Both the position numbers and the translations under genes were made by a program. Positions 44,259 to 53,436 of a DNA stretch of 64,000 nucleotides are shown here, one piece after another. The notes beneath the pieces were generated by a model, which worked only from the letters and a program-made list of their open reading frames with translations, ran no database searches and was not told the DNA's origin. Position 1 is the stretch's first letter, and every line of letters starts with the position of its first letter. The stretch is from NCBI RefSeq assembly GCF_030161395.1, contig NZ_BSST01000001.1, forward strand, positions 2,790,001-2,854,000, read 5' to 3'. The stretch comes from Thalassotalea insulae (lineage in GTDB: Bacteria > Pseudomonadota > Gammaproteobacteria > Enterobacterales > Alteromonadaceae).

Positions 44259-46406
44259 ATGGATTTTCAACGATTAGCCGGATTGCATCTTGAACACAAC
44301 AGTAAACTATCAAACCGCGATATTACGCATTTACCCGCCGATGTAAACGCAGTTGTGTGTTTGGCACAGGCTGCCATCAATGTCGAGCTTTTTACTATCC
44401 CTTTATATATGACTAGCATGTATTCGATTCAAGGGATGCATAGCATTACCGAAGCACGTCCAGCAGACGAACAGAATAATGAGAGTTACAAAGGATTATA
44501 TTATGGTCGGCGCTGGCCGGGAATCTCGCCTAACCCGAACCCTCAAACGGCGAATGAACAAGCGTGTAATCTGGTGTTCAGCGTGTTTATTCAAGAAATG
44601 TTACACCTACAAATGGCGGCGAATATCTACAACTCGCTCAGCAAGGCTTATTACAAAAAAGGTATGATTTTGGGGCCTGGATCACCTACGCTGGAAAAAA
44701 CACAGGCAGCACCGCCTACGTTTACCTCGCCGATGCTAGTTAATCAGCATAATGGTTGGACTTGTTATGGCCCGGACAAAACGACAATTCCTCATATTCT
44801 GGATTTAACTGATCTGGCCGACCCGGTATACAGCGGGGTAAAAGTTGCATTAGGCGGTATAGATAGCAATAGTATCAATTTATTTTTGCTGATTGAGGAG
44901 CCATCTGATGTACTGGCAAGCCGCATTAAGAAGGACGCTCAACACAAGTATATAGCGACTCAGGAAAATGGTGTTGATGGGGCGGTACCGTTTGAACATT
45001 GGAACCTTGATTCGACCGAAGTCGATTTACCTCAGTTTGGTACCATAGCCACTATGTATGAATGCTTAGCAGCCTACCTCAATATTAGCTATGCCGACGG
45101 TACTAGACTGTTTGACCATGTTTTTAGTCCTAATGCCTTACAGCGAGATTTATTTAATACTGAAGAAGCTGGTCATCCTATGGCTGAGTTTCCTCGCATG
45201 AAAACCACGATCACAGAAACAGATCCGAATGAGGCAAAACAGCAAATTTTTCAGTTAATGAATGCCATCACTGACCAAGGTGAAGGCGCAACCATGAAAG
45301 TTGAACCTGAGTCTGTGGCACCGCCAGGGTTAGTTGGAGCGCCGGTTAATCCGCATTATCAACCAAGCTTTCAGGCGCTACAAACCGATTATCAGCAATA
45401 TAATGAAGATGGTGAGCCCTTGCCGATGTCAGCCAGTGCCCATGCGCGTTTCTTCGGTGGTGTAGTTGATCATTATGATCGCTTTCAACAAGTTAAAGGC
45501 TTACTTGAGTCTGGAGAGATCACCACGTGGGCCGATTGGCACAGTGATCCGGTAAATAAGTGGACTGCCAATAAACTAGAAACACCGCAATATGTCGACA
45601 ACCCTAACAAAGCTGTGTTACCGAGCGCTGATGATGTTGCAACAGCGCTTAATAACTTAAAGCAAAACAGCAAAGAAAATTGGCCGGAAATGAGTCGCGT
45701 CGCTGCTGGTGCCATCGCAGGGATCACCACTGTACTTAACGACTATTGGCAAAATGAAAAAATTGATTTTCCTTTCCCATCCATGTCTGGTTCTGGCGAT
45801 CGGGTTTCAATCTGTTGGGCAGTATTTGGTAAGGCCCCTGACTTATCTTTAGGTGAGTATGAGCGTCAACCTGAAAAAGAACGGGATTACCTCTACCACG
45901 CTTGCCAAGCAATGGCGCTGGACCCTGGGCCGAAAGATACTGGCAATAGCTGTGCGTCAAAAGAAGTATTTCATACCTGTCGCGGCTCTAACAATTGCAA
46001 GGCTGAAGGGGGCTGTGGCTTTGTTCAGAAAACACAAGGCGGAGGTTCGGGGTGTCGGGCGCTTGCTGCTACCACTAGTCAGAATTCGAATGCTCAGGCG
46101 GGTTGTGGTCAACCGACGCTTTATTCACCGCCAGCCGATAATGCCTGTGGTGGCTTGGGTGGCTGTGCCGTGCCAATTTCTGCTTCTCAGTTATATCCTG
46201 ATGGCGGTTTGATGCCACTTTATCAATTAAGGCCAAATAAAGAGCCTGAGCAGCTTTCCGGTGAAGGAGTCACCTTTAAAACCGGTGACGCAGTTTATGA
46301 TATTGCTTGGCAAGCCTATAGCAAAGTGATGGAGTACCAAGGGTTGGAACCGGGTGAAAAACCTAAACCTTCTGATCTGCGATTAGCCTTTCCACCATCA
46401 ACCTAA
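44259..46406 (+). CDS. ferritin-like domain protein with Cys-rich tail
   Basis: A 715-residue soluble protein. The N-terminal ~250 residues match the ferritin-like domain related to VioB (iminophenyl-pyruvate dimer synthase): INVELFTIPLYMTSMYSI, FSVFIQEMLHLQMAANIY with candidate di-iron Glu/His. A middle region is unassigned. Residues about 563-635 form a Gly/Ser/Asn-rich segment with eight Cys, including CRGSNNCKAEGGCG and CGGLGGC, followed by a short conserved-looking end. The next two genes encode a DUF692 oxidase and its DUF2063 partner, which in other systems modify Cys-containing peptides, so the tail may be their substrate (inference). Confidence 0.75.
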   Translation: MDFQRLAGLHLEHNSKLSNRDITHLPADVNAVVCLAQAAINVELFTIPLYMTSMYSIQGMHSITEARPADEQNNESYKGLYYGRRWPGISPNPNPQTANEQACNLVFSVFIQEMLHLQMAANIYNSLSKAYYKKGMILGPGSPTLEKTQAAPPTFTSPMLVNQHNGWTCYGPDKTTIPHILDLTDLADPVYSGVKVALGGIDSNSINLFLLIEEPSDVLASRIKKDAQHKYIATQENGVDGAVPFEHWNLDSTEVDLPQFGTIATMYECLAAYLNISYADGTRLFDHVFSPNALQRDLFNTEEAGHPMAEFPRMKTTITETDPNEAKQQIFQLMNAITDQGEGATMKVEPESVAPPGLVGAPVNPHYQPSFQALQTDYQQYNEDGEPLPMSASAHARFFGGVVDHYDRFQQVKGLLESGEITTWADWHSDPVNKWTANKLETPQYVDNPNKAVLPSADDVATALNNLKQNSKENWPEMSRVAAGAIAGITTVLNDYWQNEKIDFPFPSMSGSGDRVSICWAVFGKAPDLSLGEYERQPEKERDYLYHACQAMALDPGPKDTGNSCASKEVFHTCRGSNNCKAEGGCGFVQKTQGGGSGCRALAATTSQNSNAQAGCGQPTLYSPPADNACGGLGGCAVPISASQLYPDGGLMPLYQLRPNKEPEQLSGEGVTFKTGDAVYDIAWQAYSKVMEYQGLEPGEKPKPSDLRLAFPPST

Positions 46407-46496
46407 TTATCATAACAATCAGTATTACCGCCTATTGAGCTATAGTTCAATAGGCGGGTGTTGTTAGGATGGAAGGCAATAATAAAAAGGATAACT

Positions 46497-47447
46497 ATGT
46501 CACAAATTGATCTGACGAAAACGTCACTCGGCTATGGTGTTGGCCTGCGCGCTTGCCATTTCACTTGGTTAGCTCAAAATATATTACCGGAACAAACCGG
46601 CGTTGACTGGTTTGAAGCCATTACTGAAAACATACTCGACCATCAAGGTTATGCTCGGCGCTTACTTTTCCGCCTGCGAGAACACTATCCGATTGTTTTG
46701 CACGGTGTGTCAATGTCGATTGGTTCGACTGATCCAATCAATATCAGTTACCTAACAAAACTCAAAAAGCTGGAGCAAGAACTGGCGCCAGCACTGGTTT
46801 CTGATCACTTGTGCTGGACTGGGCTGCAGAGTGTAAATAGTCATGATCTTTTGCCTATGCCGCTTACGAATGAAAGCTTAGTGCATGTTACGGCGCGTAT
46901 TCACCAAGTGCAAGAACTTCTACAACGGCCGTTGGTACTTGAAAACCCCAGTACCTATATGAGTTTTAAACAAAATGAATACCAGGAATGGGAATTTTTA
47001 TCGCAACTGGTTGCCAGCACAGGTTGCCAATTATTGGTCGATGTTAACAATATTTATGTTAGCAGTATTAATCATGGCTTTGATGCCTTTGAGTATTTAA
47101 ATGGACTACCGTTATCGGCAGTGGTGCAGTGCCATTTGGCCGGCGCAACAGATATGGGGGAATATTTGATTGATACGCATGATAAACCCGTGCATAGCAA
47201 CGTTTGGCAGCTTTATGCGGCGTTAATTAATGCATGTAATAGACCTATTTCAACGCTATTGGAATGGGATGCTGACATTCCTGCCTTCCCGGAATTAGTG
47301 GCAGAGTTGAATTTAGCCAAACAGGTGCTTAAAGGGAGTATTCCACACCGTGATCCCATCGTTACCGCCACAGACGCACTGCCAATATCGACACCGCTAG
47401 CGCAGCAGTTGACTGTCACAGTACCTGAATTACCGGTTGAACAATAA
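46497..47447 (+). CDS. DUF692 multinuclear iron oxidase (MNIO, MbnB/TglH-like)
   Basis: About 316 residues, TIM-barrel non-heme iron oxidase family that modifies Cys residues in ribosomal peptides. Candidate metal ligands are visible in VLHGVSMSIG (His), LVSDHLCW (Asp/His), LENPSTYM (Glu), LVDVNNIY (Asp/Asn), CHLAGA (His), DTHD and LLEWD (Glu). ATG 46497 with AAGG upstream is preferred over an earlier in-frame start that lacks the family pattern. It is coupled to the next gene by a TAATG overlap. Confidence 0.88.
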   Translation: MSQIDLTKTSLGYGVGLRACHFTWLAQNILPEQTGVDWFEAITENILDHQGYARRLLFRLREHYPIVLHGVSMSIGSTDPINISYLTKLKKLEQELAPALVSDHLCWTGLQSVNSHDLLPMPLTNESLVHVTARIHQVQELLQRPLVLENPSTYMSFKQNEYQEWEFLSQLVASTGCQLLVDVNNIYVSSINHGFDAFEYLNGLPLSAVVQCHLAGATDMGEYLIDTHDKPVHSNVWQLYAALINACNRPISTLLEWDADIPAFPELVAELNLAKQVLKGSIPHRDPIVTATDALPISTPLAQQLTVTVPELPVEQ

Positions 47448-48301
47448 TGAGTGAAACAAACTTAGCCCGTCAGCAACACTGGTTTTTGCAAATGATGTTA
47501 AGCGGTAATGCGCTTGAATCTCACGCTAACCCATATGTTCAAGACAGTGAGCATTTTCCGGCGACTTCCCGCTTATTCGTTTATCAGCAAGGCTATCGTT
47601 TGAGGTTGCTAGAATGCATGCAAGCCGAGTTTCCTGCATTGCATTTATATCTAGGGGAAACATTATTTTCTATGTTTGTTTTTGGCTATTTGCAACGTCG
47701 ACCTTCGAGCCATTACAGTTTGTACGAGCTTGGCGCCGACTTTGCCGACTTTCTTGCCACAACTTGCCCTAGTTCGCAACAAGTGCCGGACAATGTTGCG
47801 CGCTATTTAACCTTGCCGCAACAGTTGGCGGAGGTGGAAAGAGCACGTTCCTGTGCGCTACGTAATGCCGGTTGTGAAGAACTTAAACAATATTCATCAA
47901 TAACTGAGATAGTGCCACTGAGTTGGCCAAGTATTCAATTGCCGGCAACGAGCTTGATAGTCAGCGTCGGTTATGATCTGTTCAATTATATAATGAGTGC
48001 GGATAATTATTTAGCCGAAGATAAAACGCATGGTACAGCGTATGAAAAACCAAAAGTGCCTGAAATTTGCCAACAAACTTTGTTGGTTTATCGTCATCGT
48101 TATCGCGTTAGTATTGCTTTGCTTAAGCCTTGGCAAGCTGCAGTACTGACGGCGTTACAATCTGCGCAGCAAAATCAACAATCACTCAACAATGAATTTT
48201 GGTATCAAGTAGCTAAGAAAGCACAACTGAGCTCAAGTGCGCTGTTGGCTGAGCTTAATAATTGGTTACCTAAAGCATTGAGCAGCAGTCAGGTTTGTTA
48301 A
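47447..48301 (+). CDS. DUF2063 (HvfC/MbnC-like) partner protein
   Basis: A 284-residue protein. The N-terminus LARQQHWFLQMML...FVYQQGYRLRLLECMQAEFPALHLYLGETLF is characteristic of DUF2063, the partner that brings peptide to DUF692 enzymes (HvfC, BufC and MbnC act this way). The C-terminal half is a second, less conserved domain. It overlaps the MNIO gene by one base, so they are made together. Confidence 0.85.
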   Translation: MSETNLARQQHWFLQMMLSGNALESHANPYVQDSEHFPATSRLFVYQQGYRLRLLECMQAEFPALHLYLGETLFSMFVFGYLQRRPSSHYSLYELGADFADFLATTCPSSQQVPDNVARYLTLPQQLAEVERARSCALRNAGCEELKQYSSITEIVPLSWPSIQLPATSLIVSVGYDLFNYIMSADNYLAEDKTHGTAYEKPKVPEICQQTLLVYRHRYRVSIALLKPWQAAVLTALQSAQQNQQSLNNEFWYQVAKKAQLSSSALLAELNNWLPKALSSSQVC

Positions 48302-48464
48302 TGGCAGTTAAGGTCATAGAGCGGTTTGGTTAAAAAATTTTACTTTTAGCTAATTACTTTAAACCTATATGGTTATCGCTTATTACGCCAATTCAGCATG
48401 AAACTCGTAAGCATATTGCTGCTTGTTAGTTGATGTTTTCCTGACTTTGCTTGTCAATAAAGGG

Positions 48465-49853
48465 TTAAATCAATGCGTCTTTCAAAGATGGCCCTTGCTC
48501 TAAAATATTTTTTAGTACCGTTAATGCTTGGGACAATTGTTCCCGGTTCGATGGGCGACTTAAGCAGAGGCGAACAGCAGGGGACGGCACTTGATGGCCA
48601 ACGCGGTAATCATCAGCGCTGCGCACTAATACCCCGTTATCCATTGCCTGAGCAACGAATTCATGACTTAACCACCCCGTTGGTAACTTGAGCCATAAAT
48701 TAAAGCTGCTTGCTTGGCTAACGGTTAACCAGGGAGCTAAGTGCTCTTTTGCTATTGCCTGTCTGGCGTGCATCTCTTGTGTTAACCAGTGTTCTAGTTC
48801 GGCCAGCTCACCATTGTCCATCCATTGGCATAGGCAGTGGATCAAAAGAGGGGAGTTGGTCCATGAGGAAGCACGTAATGACAATCGGATTTTATCGTAC
48901 AATGCCTTTGGTGTGACTAGCGTGCCTAAGCGCATGGCACCGTCAAAACGCTTAGAAAAACTGGTGAAGTAAATACAAAGCTCTGGCGCTAATTGCTGTA
49001 TGCTTAATGGTTTGGCATGTCGGGCAAGAAATTGCACATCATCTTCGAGAATGATGACATTATACTGACGACAAATATCCACTAAGGCTTGGCGTCGCTC
49101 AATCGATAATTGACTGCCGCAAGGGTTTTGGCTATTTGGCGTTAGATAGAGCAGTTTTGGCTTATGGCGTTGGCATGCTTGAAGAACGCTTTGAGGTATA
49201 ATGCCTTGCTCATCCATGGTAATAGGGACAACCTTGACTCGTCGATCTTGCGCGGCGGCCAGTATGCCTGGAAATACCAGTTCTTCGGTTAAAATAACGT
49301 CACCTTCCCGGCAAAGAGCATTCACAGATACACTGATGGCATGTTGACCGCCATGAGTGAGTAAAAAGTCACAGTTAGTGAGTGTTACCGGCTCACCAGT
49401 TAACCAGCGTTTGAAACTTTCTCTATGATTACTGTGACCAAGTTCGGGAGCATAACAGAGCAAATTTGCTAGCAGTTGCGGGTTCGCTGTCATTGCGGTC
49501 ATGGCATCACTGAGCATTTGAATTTGTGGGCCAGGAGGCGCAAATGCGGCCCTTAAATCTATTTTCCCTGGAATATCTTGGTTCCATTGTTTAATAGCAG
49601 GGTAAATTTCCTGTGCTGATTTGACATAGGTGCCACTACCGACACGAGCAACCACTAAGCCTCTGCGTTCGGCCTCACTATATGCTCTAGTAATGGTGCC
49701 TATGGTGACCGATAGTGCGTCGGCCAACCGTCGCTGAGGTGGCAACTTTTCATCTAGTGCTAATTCACCGTTTTCTATGGCGTCGGCTATTGCCTGCGCC
49801 AATGCTAAATACTTGGGTTGATCACTTTTTAATCTTGGTGTCCAAATTGTCAT
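48465..49853 (-). CDS. MocR/PdxR-type regulator (GntR HTH + aminotransferase fold)
   Basis: Transcriptional regulator of about 462 residues. N-terminal winged helix of the GntR family (YLALAQAIADAIENGELALDEKLPPQRRLADALSV) is fused to a PLP fold-type I domain. The PLP Lys lies in the IYFTSFSKRFDGAM region and the NPCG/Asp region in LTPNSQNPCG. ATG 49853 fits the family start; an upstream TTG is possible. It is divergent from a LysE-type exporter with a perfect palindrome between, so it probably controls that gene. Confidence 0.9.
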   Translation of the reverse strand: MTIWTPRLKSDQPKYLALAQAIADAIENGELALDEKLPPQRRLADALSVTIGTITRAYSEAERRGLVVARVGSGTYVKSAQEIYPAIKQWNQDIPGKIDLRAAFAPPGPQIQMLSDAMTAMTANPQLLANLLCYAPELGHSNHRESFKRWLTGEPVTLTNCDFLLTHGGQHAISVSVNALCREGDVILTEELVFPGILAAAQDRRVKVVPITMDEQGIIPQSVLQACQRHKPKLLYLTPNSQNPCGSQLSIERRQALVDICRQYNVIILEDDVQFLARHAKPLSIQQLAPELCIYFTSFSKRFDGAMRLGTLVTPKALYDKIRLSLRASSWTNSPLLIHCLCQWMDNGELAELEHWLTQEMHARQAIAKEHLAPWLTVSQASSFNLWLKLPTGWLSHEFVAQAMDNGVLVRSADDYRVGHQVPSPAVRLCLSRPSNREQLSQALTVLKNILEQGPSLKDALI

Positions 49854-49930
49854 GGTGACAATAAAATCCTTGTGTAACAAATTTAATTAAATATCATATC
49901 AATCAGGTCTATTGATACTGTTTTGTTTTT

Positions 49931-49948
49931 AATTGTATGCATACAATT
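49931..49948. promoter_or_regulatory. perfect 18-bp palindrome between mocR and lysE-type genes
   Basis: AATTGTATGCATACAATT, fully self-complementary, 21 bp before the exporter ATG. Candidate operator for the MocR-type regulator or overlapping promoter elements. Confidence 0.65.
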
Positions 49949-49968
49949 TTTAATTGCAAGGATTTATT

Positions 49969-50574
49969 ATGAATGAACAACTGATGGCATTATTGTTACC
50001 TTTAACGGTTTTCACAATCACAGCAACTTCTACTCCGGGTCCCAATAATATGCTGCTTTCGGCTAATGGCGCCCGTTTTGGCTTTCGTGCCAGTATGCCC
50101 TTTTTGTTGGGTATTCGTTTCGGAAACTTGTTATTGGTATTGCTGCTAAGTCTAGGGCTTGGGGCTTTATTTACTCATTACCCAAATGCACAGCAAGGAC
50201 TTAAAGTATTGTGTATCGGTTATCTTTTGTATCTGGCAGCGAAAATAGCGTTGGCTACCCCGGAACTAGATAGCCAGAGCCAGACGCGTCCGCTGGGTTT
50301 TTGGCATGGTGCAGGCTTTCAATTTATTAACCCTAAAACCTGGATGACCGGGTTGAGCTGTTTGTCTGCTTTTACCCTTGTCGGTGATGACTATTTCTAC
50401 TCAGTGTTGATGGTGATGGTCGCCTGGAGCCTGACAGGCTTAGTCGGTAGTGTGTTTTGGGTATGCTGTGGCGTGGCCATGCGACGAGTGTTGAAAAGCC
50501 CAGGGCACTGGAAAATGTTTAATTTTACACTGGCATTAGCAATTGTTGCCAGCATTTTTCTGATTGTTAAGTAG
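49969..50574 (+). CDS. LysE/RhtB family amino-acid exporter
   Basis: Inner-membrane exporter, about 201 residues, five to six helices. The opening FTITATSTPGPNNMLLSANGARFGFR is the family signature. AAGG lies seven bases before ATG 49969; an upstream TTG frame start is less likely. The substrate (an amino acid or derivative) is unknown. It is followed 11 bp later by an acetyltransferase gene. Confidence 0.92.
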   Translation: MNEQLMALLLPLTVFTITATSTPGPNNMLLSANGARFGFRASMPFLLGIRFGNLLLVLLLSLGLGALFTHYPNAQQGLKVLCIGYLLYLAAKIALATPELDSQSQTRPLGFWHGAGFQFINPKTWMTGLSCLSAFTLVGDDYFYSVLMVMVAWSLTGLVGSVFWVCCGVAMRRVLKSPGHWKMFNFTLALAIVASIFLIVK

Positions 50575-50585
50575 CAGGTGTTGAT

Positions 50586-51044
50586 ATGGAAAAAATGGTT
50601 AATCGCCAAGGGGTCAATTTTTTACTTTCTGATGATAAAAGCAAACTGGAGCTTAGTGTTATTCACGGCTATTTGACTCAGTGCTACTGGTCAGCCGGAA
50701 TTTCTGAAATACTGGTTGCTAAGGCGATAGCAAATTCATTATGTTTTGGACTTTATCTTAATCAGCAGCAGATTGGTTTTGCCCGGGTGACCACAGATAA
50801 AGCGACATTTGCTTACCTTGCTGATGTTTTTGTATTATCCGAGTATGAACAACGAGGGTTAGGTACTACATTAATAGATTTTTTACTTCAGCATCCAGAC
50901 TTACAGGGATTGCGACGCTTTATGCTGTGCACGCGTGATGCTCACGGGTTGTATAAAAAGTTTGGCTTCACAGGCGTTGAAAACCCCGAGATCATGATGC
51001 AGCTTAATAAACCTGATTTATATATCAAAGCGTTAGCAAATTGA
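50586..51044 (+). CDS. GNAT family N-acetyltransferase
   Basis: A 152-residue acetyl-CoA dependent transferase. It has the motif A region VFVLSEYEQRGLGTTLIDFLL (R/QxxGxG/A form) and the motif B region CTRDAHGLYKKFGFTGVE. Substrate unknown; co-transcription with the exporter suggests a small amine or amino acid. Confidence 0.9.
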   Translation: MEKMVNRQGVNFLLSDDKSKLELSVIHGYLTQCYWSAGISEILVAKAIANSLCFGLYLNQQQIGFARVTTDKATFAYLADVFVLSEYEQRGLGTTLIDFLLQHPDLQGLRRFMLCTRDAHGLYKKFGFTGVENPEIMMQLNKPDLYIKALAN

Positions 51045-51366
51045 AAACATTTGAGCGTAAAAGGTAATACTTGTGCTGGCCTTAACCTATATTGAATAAG
51101 AGTATTTATGAGCTAGTAGTAGGAAAGCTTAATGGTAACCGAGCTAACTAATACTATTAATAACGTTGTGAGGCTACACTGGGTTAGGTTAGTCGTTTAT
51201 ATCATCATTAGCTTTCTAACTTCTATGACTGAATCGACACTAATTTCCTAGAGTAATACCGTTACGCTTAAATGTCGCTAGCCCTATAACATTCGTCATG
51301 TATTACCACCGACATATTCAAAATATTGAGCCCAAGCTAGCTACTTTATCTAGTTTGGGCATATGG
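51045..51366. other. intergenic stretch, candidate putP terminator
   Basis: No gene seen. A hairpin at 51330-51360 (GCCCAAGCTAG / CTAGTTTGGGC, one G-T pair) lies just past the putP stop on the minus strand and probably ends that transcript. Confidence 0.5.
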
Positions 51367-52836
51367 TTAGCTGGCGTTGACTTTATCATGCGTTAATTCG
51401 AACCAATCTAGTGCTTGTGATTGAGGAGCGCTGGTTGTCAAACTGACCGCAATAATAGCCAGAGAACTTGCGAGAAAACCCGGTAATAGTTCATAAAATA
51501 GTGAGCTTAACGTTGCACCGTCAGCTAATATCGGCACATACGTCCAAATCATCACGGTGAGTGCACCAACAGTAACGCCTGCAACCGCACCTTGGTGGGT
51601 CAGTTTTTTCCACCATAAACTAAATAGTACAAGCGGTCCGAACGCTGCGCCAAAACCTGCCCAGGCATGAGCAACTAATTTTAACACACTGCCAGTATTA
51701 CTCATGGCGATTGCAGAGGCGATAATCGCTACTAGTGCAACACATAATCGGCTGATAAGGAGGGAATTCTTTGAATCTTGCTTGGAACCAAATACCTTAT
51801 AAATATCTTCAACCAATGAACTTGAAGACACCAGTAACTGCGATGAAATCGTACTCATAATTGCTGCTAAGATTGCTGCGAGCAACCAGCCGGCAATCAT
51901 AGGGTGAAATAGGGTTTGTGATAAGTGGACAAATATCGTTTCAGGATCGTTTAACACTGTAGTGCTCTGTGCAATATAAGCAGCACCTATTATGCCTGTA
52001 GCAAGTGCGCCAATAATAGATATCGTCATCCAGCCGATACCGATATGTTTTGCTTTACCTAGATTAGTATGACAATTAATTGCCATAAAACGGACAATAA
52101 TATGAGGCTGGCCAAAATAACCTAACCCCCAGGTCATCAGGCCTAAAGCAGCGACTAGCTCTATGTCAAAATTGAAGTAACTGCTAAGCTCTAATGACTG
52201 CTCAGTGAAGTTGAGTTCGCCAAAGGCAACATAGGGCACCGCAACTAGAGCGATCAACATGATCACTCCTTGAATAAAGTCACTTAAACTTACGGCTAAA
52301 AAACCGCCGAGTACAGTATAAATAACCACTACACTAACCGTTAAAATAACCCCTAGGTTATAGTCAAAACCAAATGCTGATTGAAATAATTTCCCACCAG
52401 CTACTAACCCCGAAGCTGTATAAACAGTGAAAAAGCAGATAATTATGATTGATGAAATCAGGCGAATTGAACCTGCTTCTAAGGCAAAGCGTTTAGAAAA
52501 GAATTCTGGAATGGTTAAGGCGTCGTTGGCAACCTCCGTAAACACTCGAAGTTTAGGTGCGACAAACTGATAATTAATATAAGCACCTATCACTAAGCCT
52601 AGCGCTAACCAAATACTGTTTAAGCCTCCAAGATAGGCTGCACCTGGTAACCCCATGAGCATCCAGCCACTCATATCAGATGCACCGGCAGAAAGTGCCG
52701 TTACTTTAGCACTGACATTTCGGCCGCCAAGTAAGTATTCATTGTTATTGGCGGTTGATTTTTTCATTGCATAAACACCAATAAAAATCAGTAGTGTAAA
52801 ATACAACAGAATAGAAAAAGTTTCATAGTTGAGCAT
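51367..52836 (-). CDS. putP: sodium/proline symporter
   Basis: Na+-coupled solute symporter of the SSS family, 489 residues, about 13 helices. The NEYLLGGRNVSAKVTALSAGASDMSGWMLMGLPG stretch and GWGYFGQPHIIVRFMA-like segment match PutP. Proline is the likely substrate; a related solute is possible. It is preceded on the same strand by a micro-protein gene and a 17-bp stem-loop. Confidence 0.9.
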   Translation of the reverse strand: MLNYETFSILLYFTLLIFIGVYAMKKSTANNNEYLLGGRNVSAKVTALSAGASDMSGWMLMGLPGAAYLGGLNSIWLALGLVIGAYINYQFVAPKLRVFTEVANDALTIPEFFSKRFALEAGSIRLISSIIIICFFTVYTASGLVAGGKLFQSAFGFDYNLGVILTVSVVVIYTVLGGFLAVSLSDFIQGVIMLIALVAVPYVAFGELNFTEQSLELSSYFNFDIELVAALGLMTWGLGYFGQPHIIVRFMAINCHTNLGKAKHIGIGWMTISIIGALATGIIGAAYIAQSTTVLNDPETIFVHLSQTLFHPMIAGWLLAAILAAIMSTISSQLLVSSSSLVEDIYKVFGSKQDSKNSLLISRLCVALVAIIASAIAMSNTGSVLKLVAHAWAGFGAAFGPLVLFSLWWKKLTHQGAVAGVTVGALTVMIWTYVPILADGATLSSLFYELLPGFLASSLAIIAVSLTTSAPQSQALDWFELTHDKVNAS

Positions 52837-52871
52837 ATGAGTAATCTTTATAGTATTGAGTAAAATAGGAG

Positions 52872-52920
52872 TTAATAACTAACGCTTAACCAACGACGCA
52901 AGCTAAGCGTTAGTTATTAA
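52872..52920 (-). promoter_or_regulatory. 17-bp perfect stem-loop between micro-protein gene and putP
   Basis: Arms TTAATAACTAACGCTTA (52872-52888) and its exact complement (52904-52920), 15-base loop. It starts directly after the small gene's stop and ends about 35 bp before the putP ATG. On the minus strand no T-run follows, so a partial terminator, RNase processing site or mRNA-stability element fits better than a full terminator. Confidence 0.65.
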
Positions 52921-52921
52921 T

Positions 52922-53041
52922 TTAGTTAGATGAAGAGTTGGTTTTGATGTTAAAAAGCTTATCACATAGTGCGAAAAGGTACCCCACAGCTAAAATCAAA
53001 TAAAAACAAATAAAATCAGATGCACTGTCATGTGCTGACAT
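52922..53041 (-). CDS. 39-residue membrane micro-protein upstream of putP
   Basis: Frame MSAHDSASDFICFYLILAV... ending IKTNSSSN, with one hydrophobic helix (about 9-26). It has an excellent Shine-Dalgarno (GGAGGAAGTT before ATG). It is on the same strand as putP, 85 bp ahead. Small single-helix proteins next to sodium symporters are known for other families; a role as PutP subunit or regulator is inference. Confidence 0.65.
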   Translation of the reverse strand: MSAHDSASDFICFYLILAVGYLFALCDKLFNIKTNSSSN

Positions 53042-53436
53042 AACTTCCTCCCTTAAGGTTATTTAGTTACAAGTCTAACTGTTTTAACTCTAATTATCAA
53101 ATAGCGCTTTTTTTGTACTAATAAGATGGCGCTAAAGATAAGCTTTTATTCTACTGTTTATAGCTTGATGGAAAGGTGGTTGTATATTGTTGTTGATATA
53201 TTATGTTTTGTTGAATTATTTAAATTGCTTTTATCTCTAATTAAATTGTCAGTGTGTGGTTGAGCATTGATAAATGTGCTTAGCTAGATTTTATCAATGG
53301 GATGTGAGCGATCAGCTAAAGTGAAAAAGTGTTGTTCCGGTGCTATCAATTTAGGAGAGAATAAAGCTAGGCTAGTGGATATTATTAAATTTGAACAAGT
53401 TAACAGGTGCGCCAACTTGTTCAAATTGCGAGCTTG
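53042..53436. other. intergenic stretch with a 14-bp hairpin
   Basis: About 395 bp without a gene. It should contain the promoter of the micro-protein/putP unit. At its end a perfect 14-bp stem AATTTGAACAAGTT (53388-53401) pairs with 53414-53427, just past the Mpo1-like stop, and is a likely terminator for that operon. Confidence 0.5.

Noticed and set aside
45485..46212. Frames on both strands inside the ferritin-like gene
   Set aside because: Alternative frames of a long, well-supported gene. The Cys-rich reading is the only one continuous with the conserved domain.
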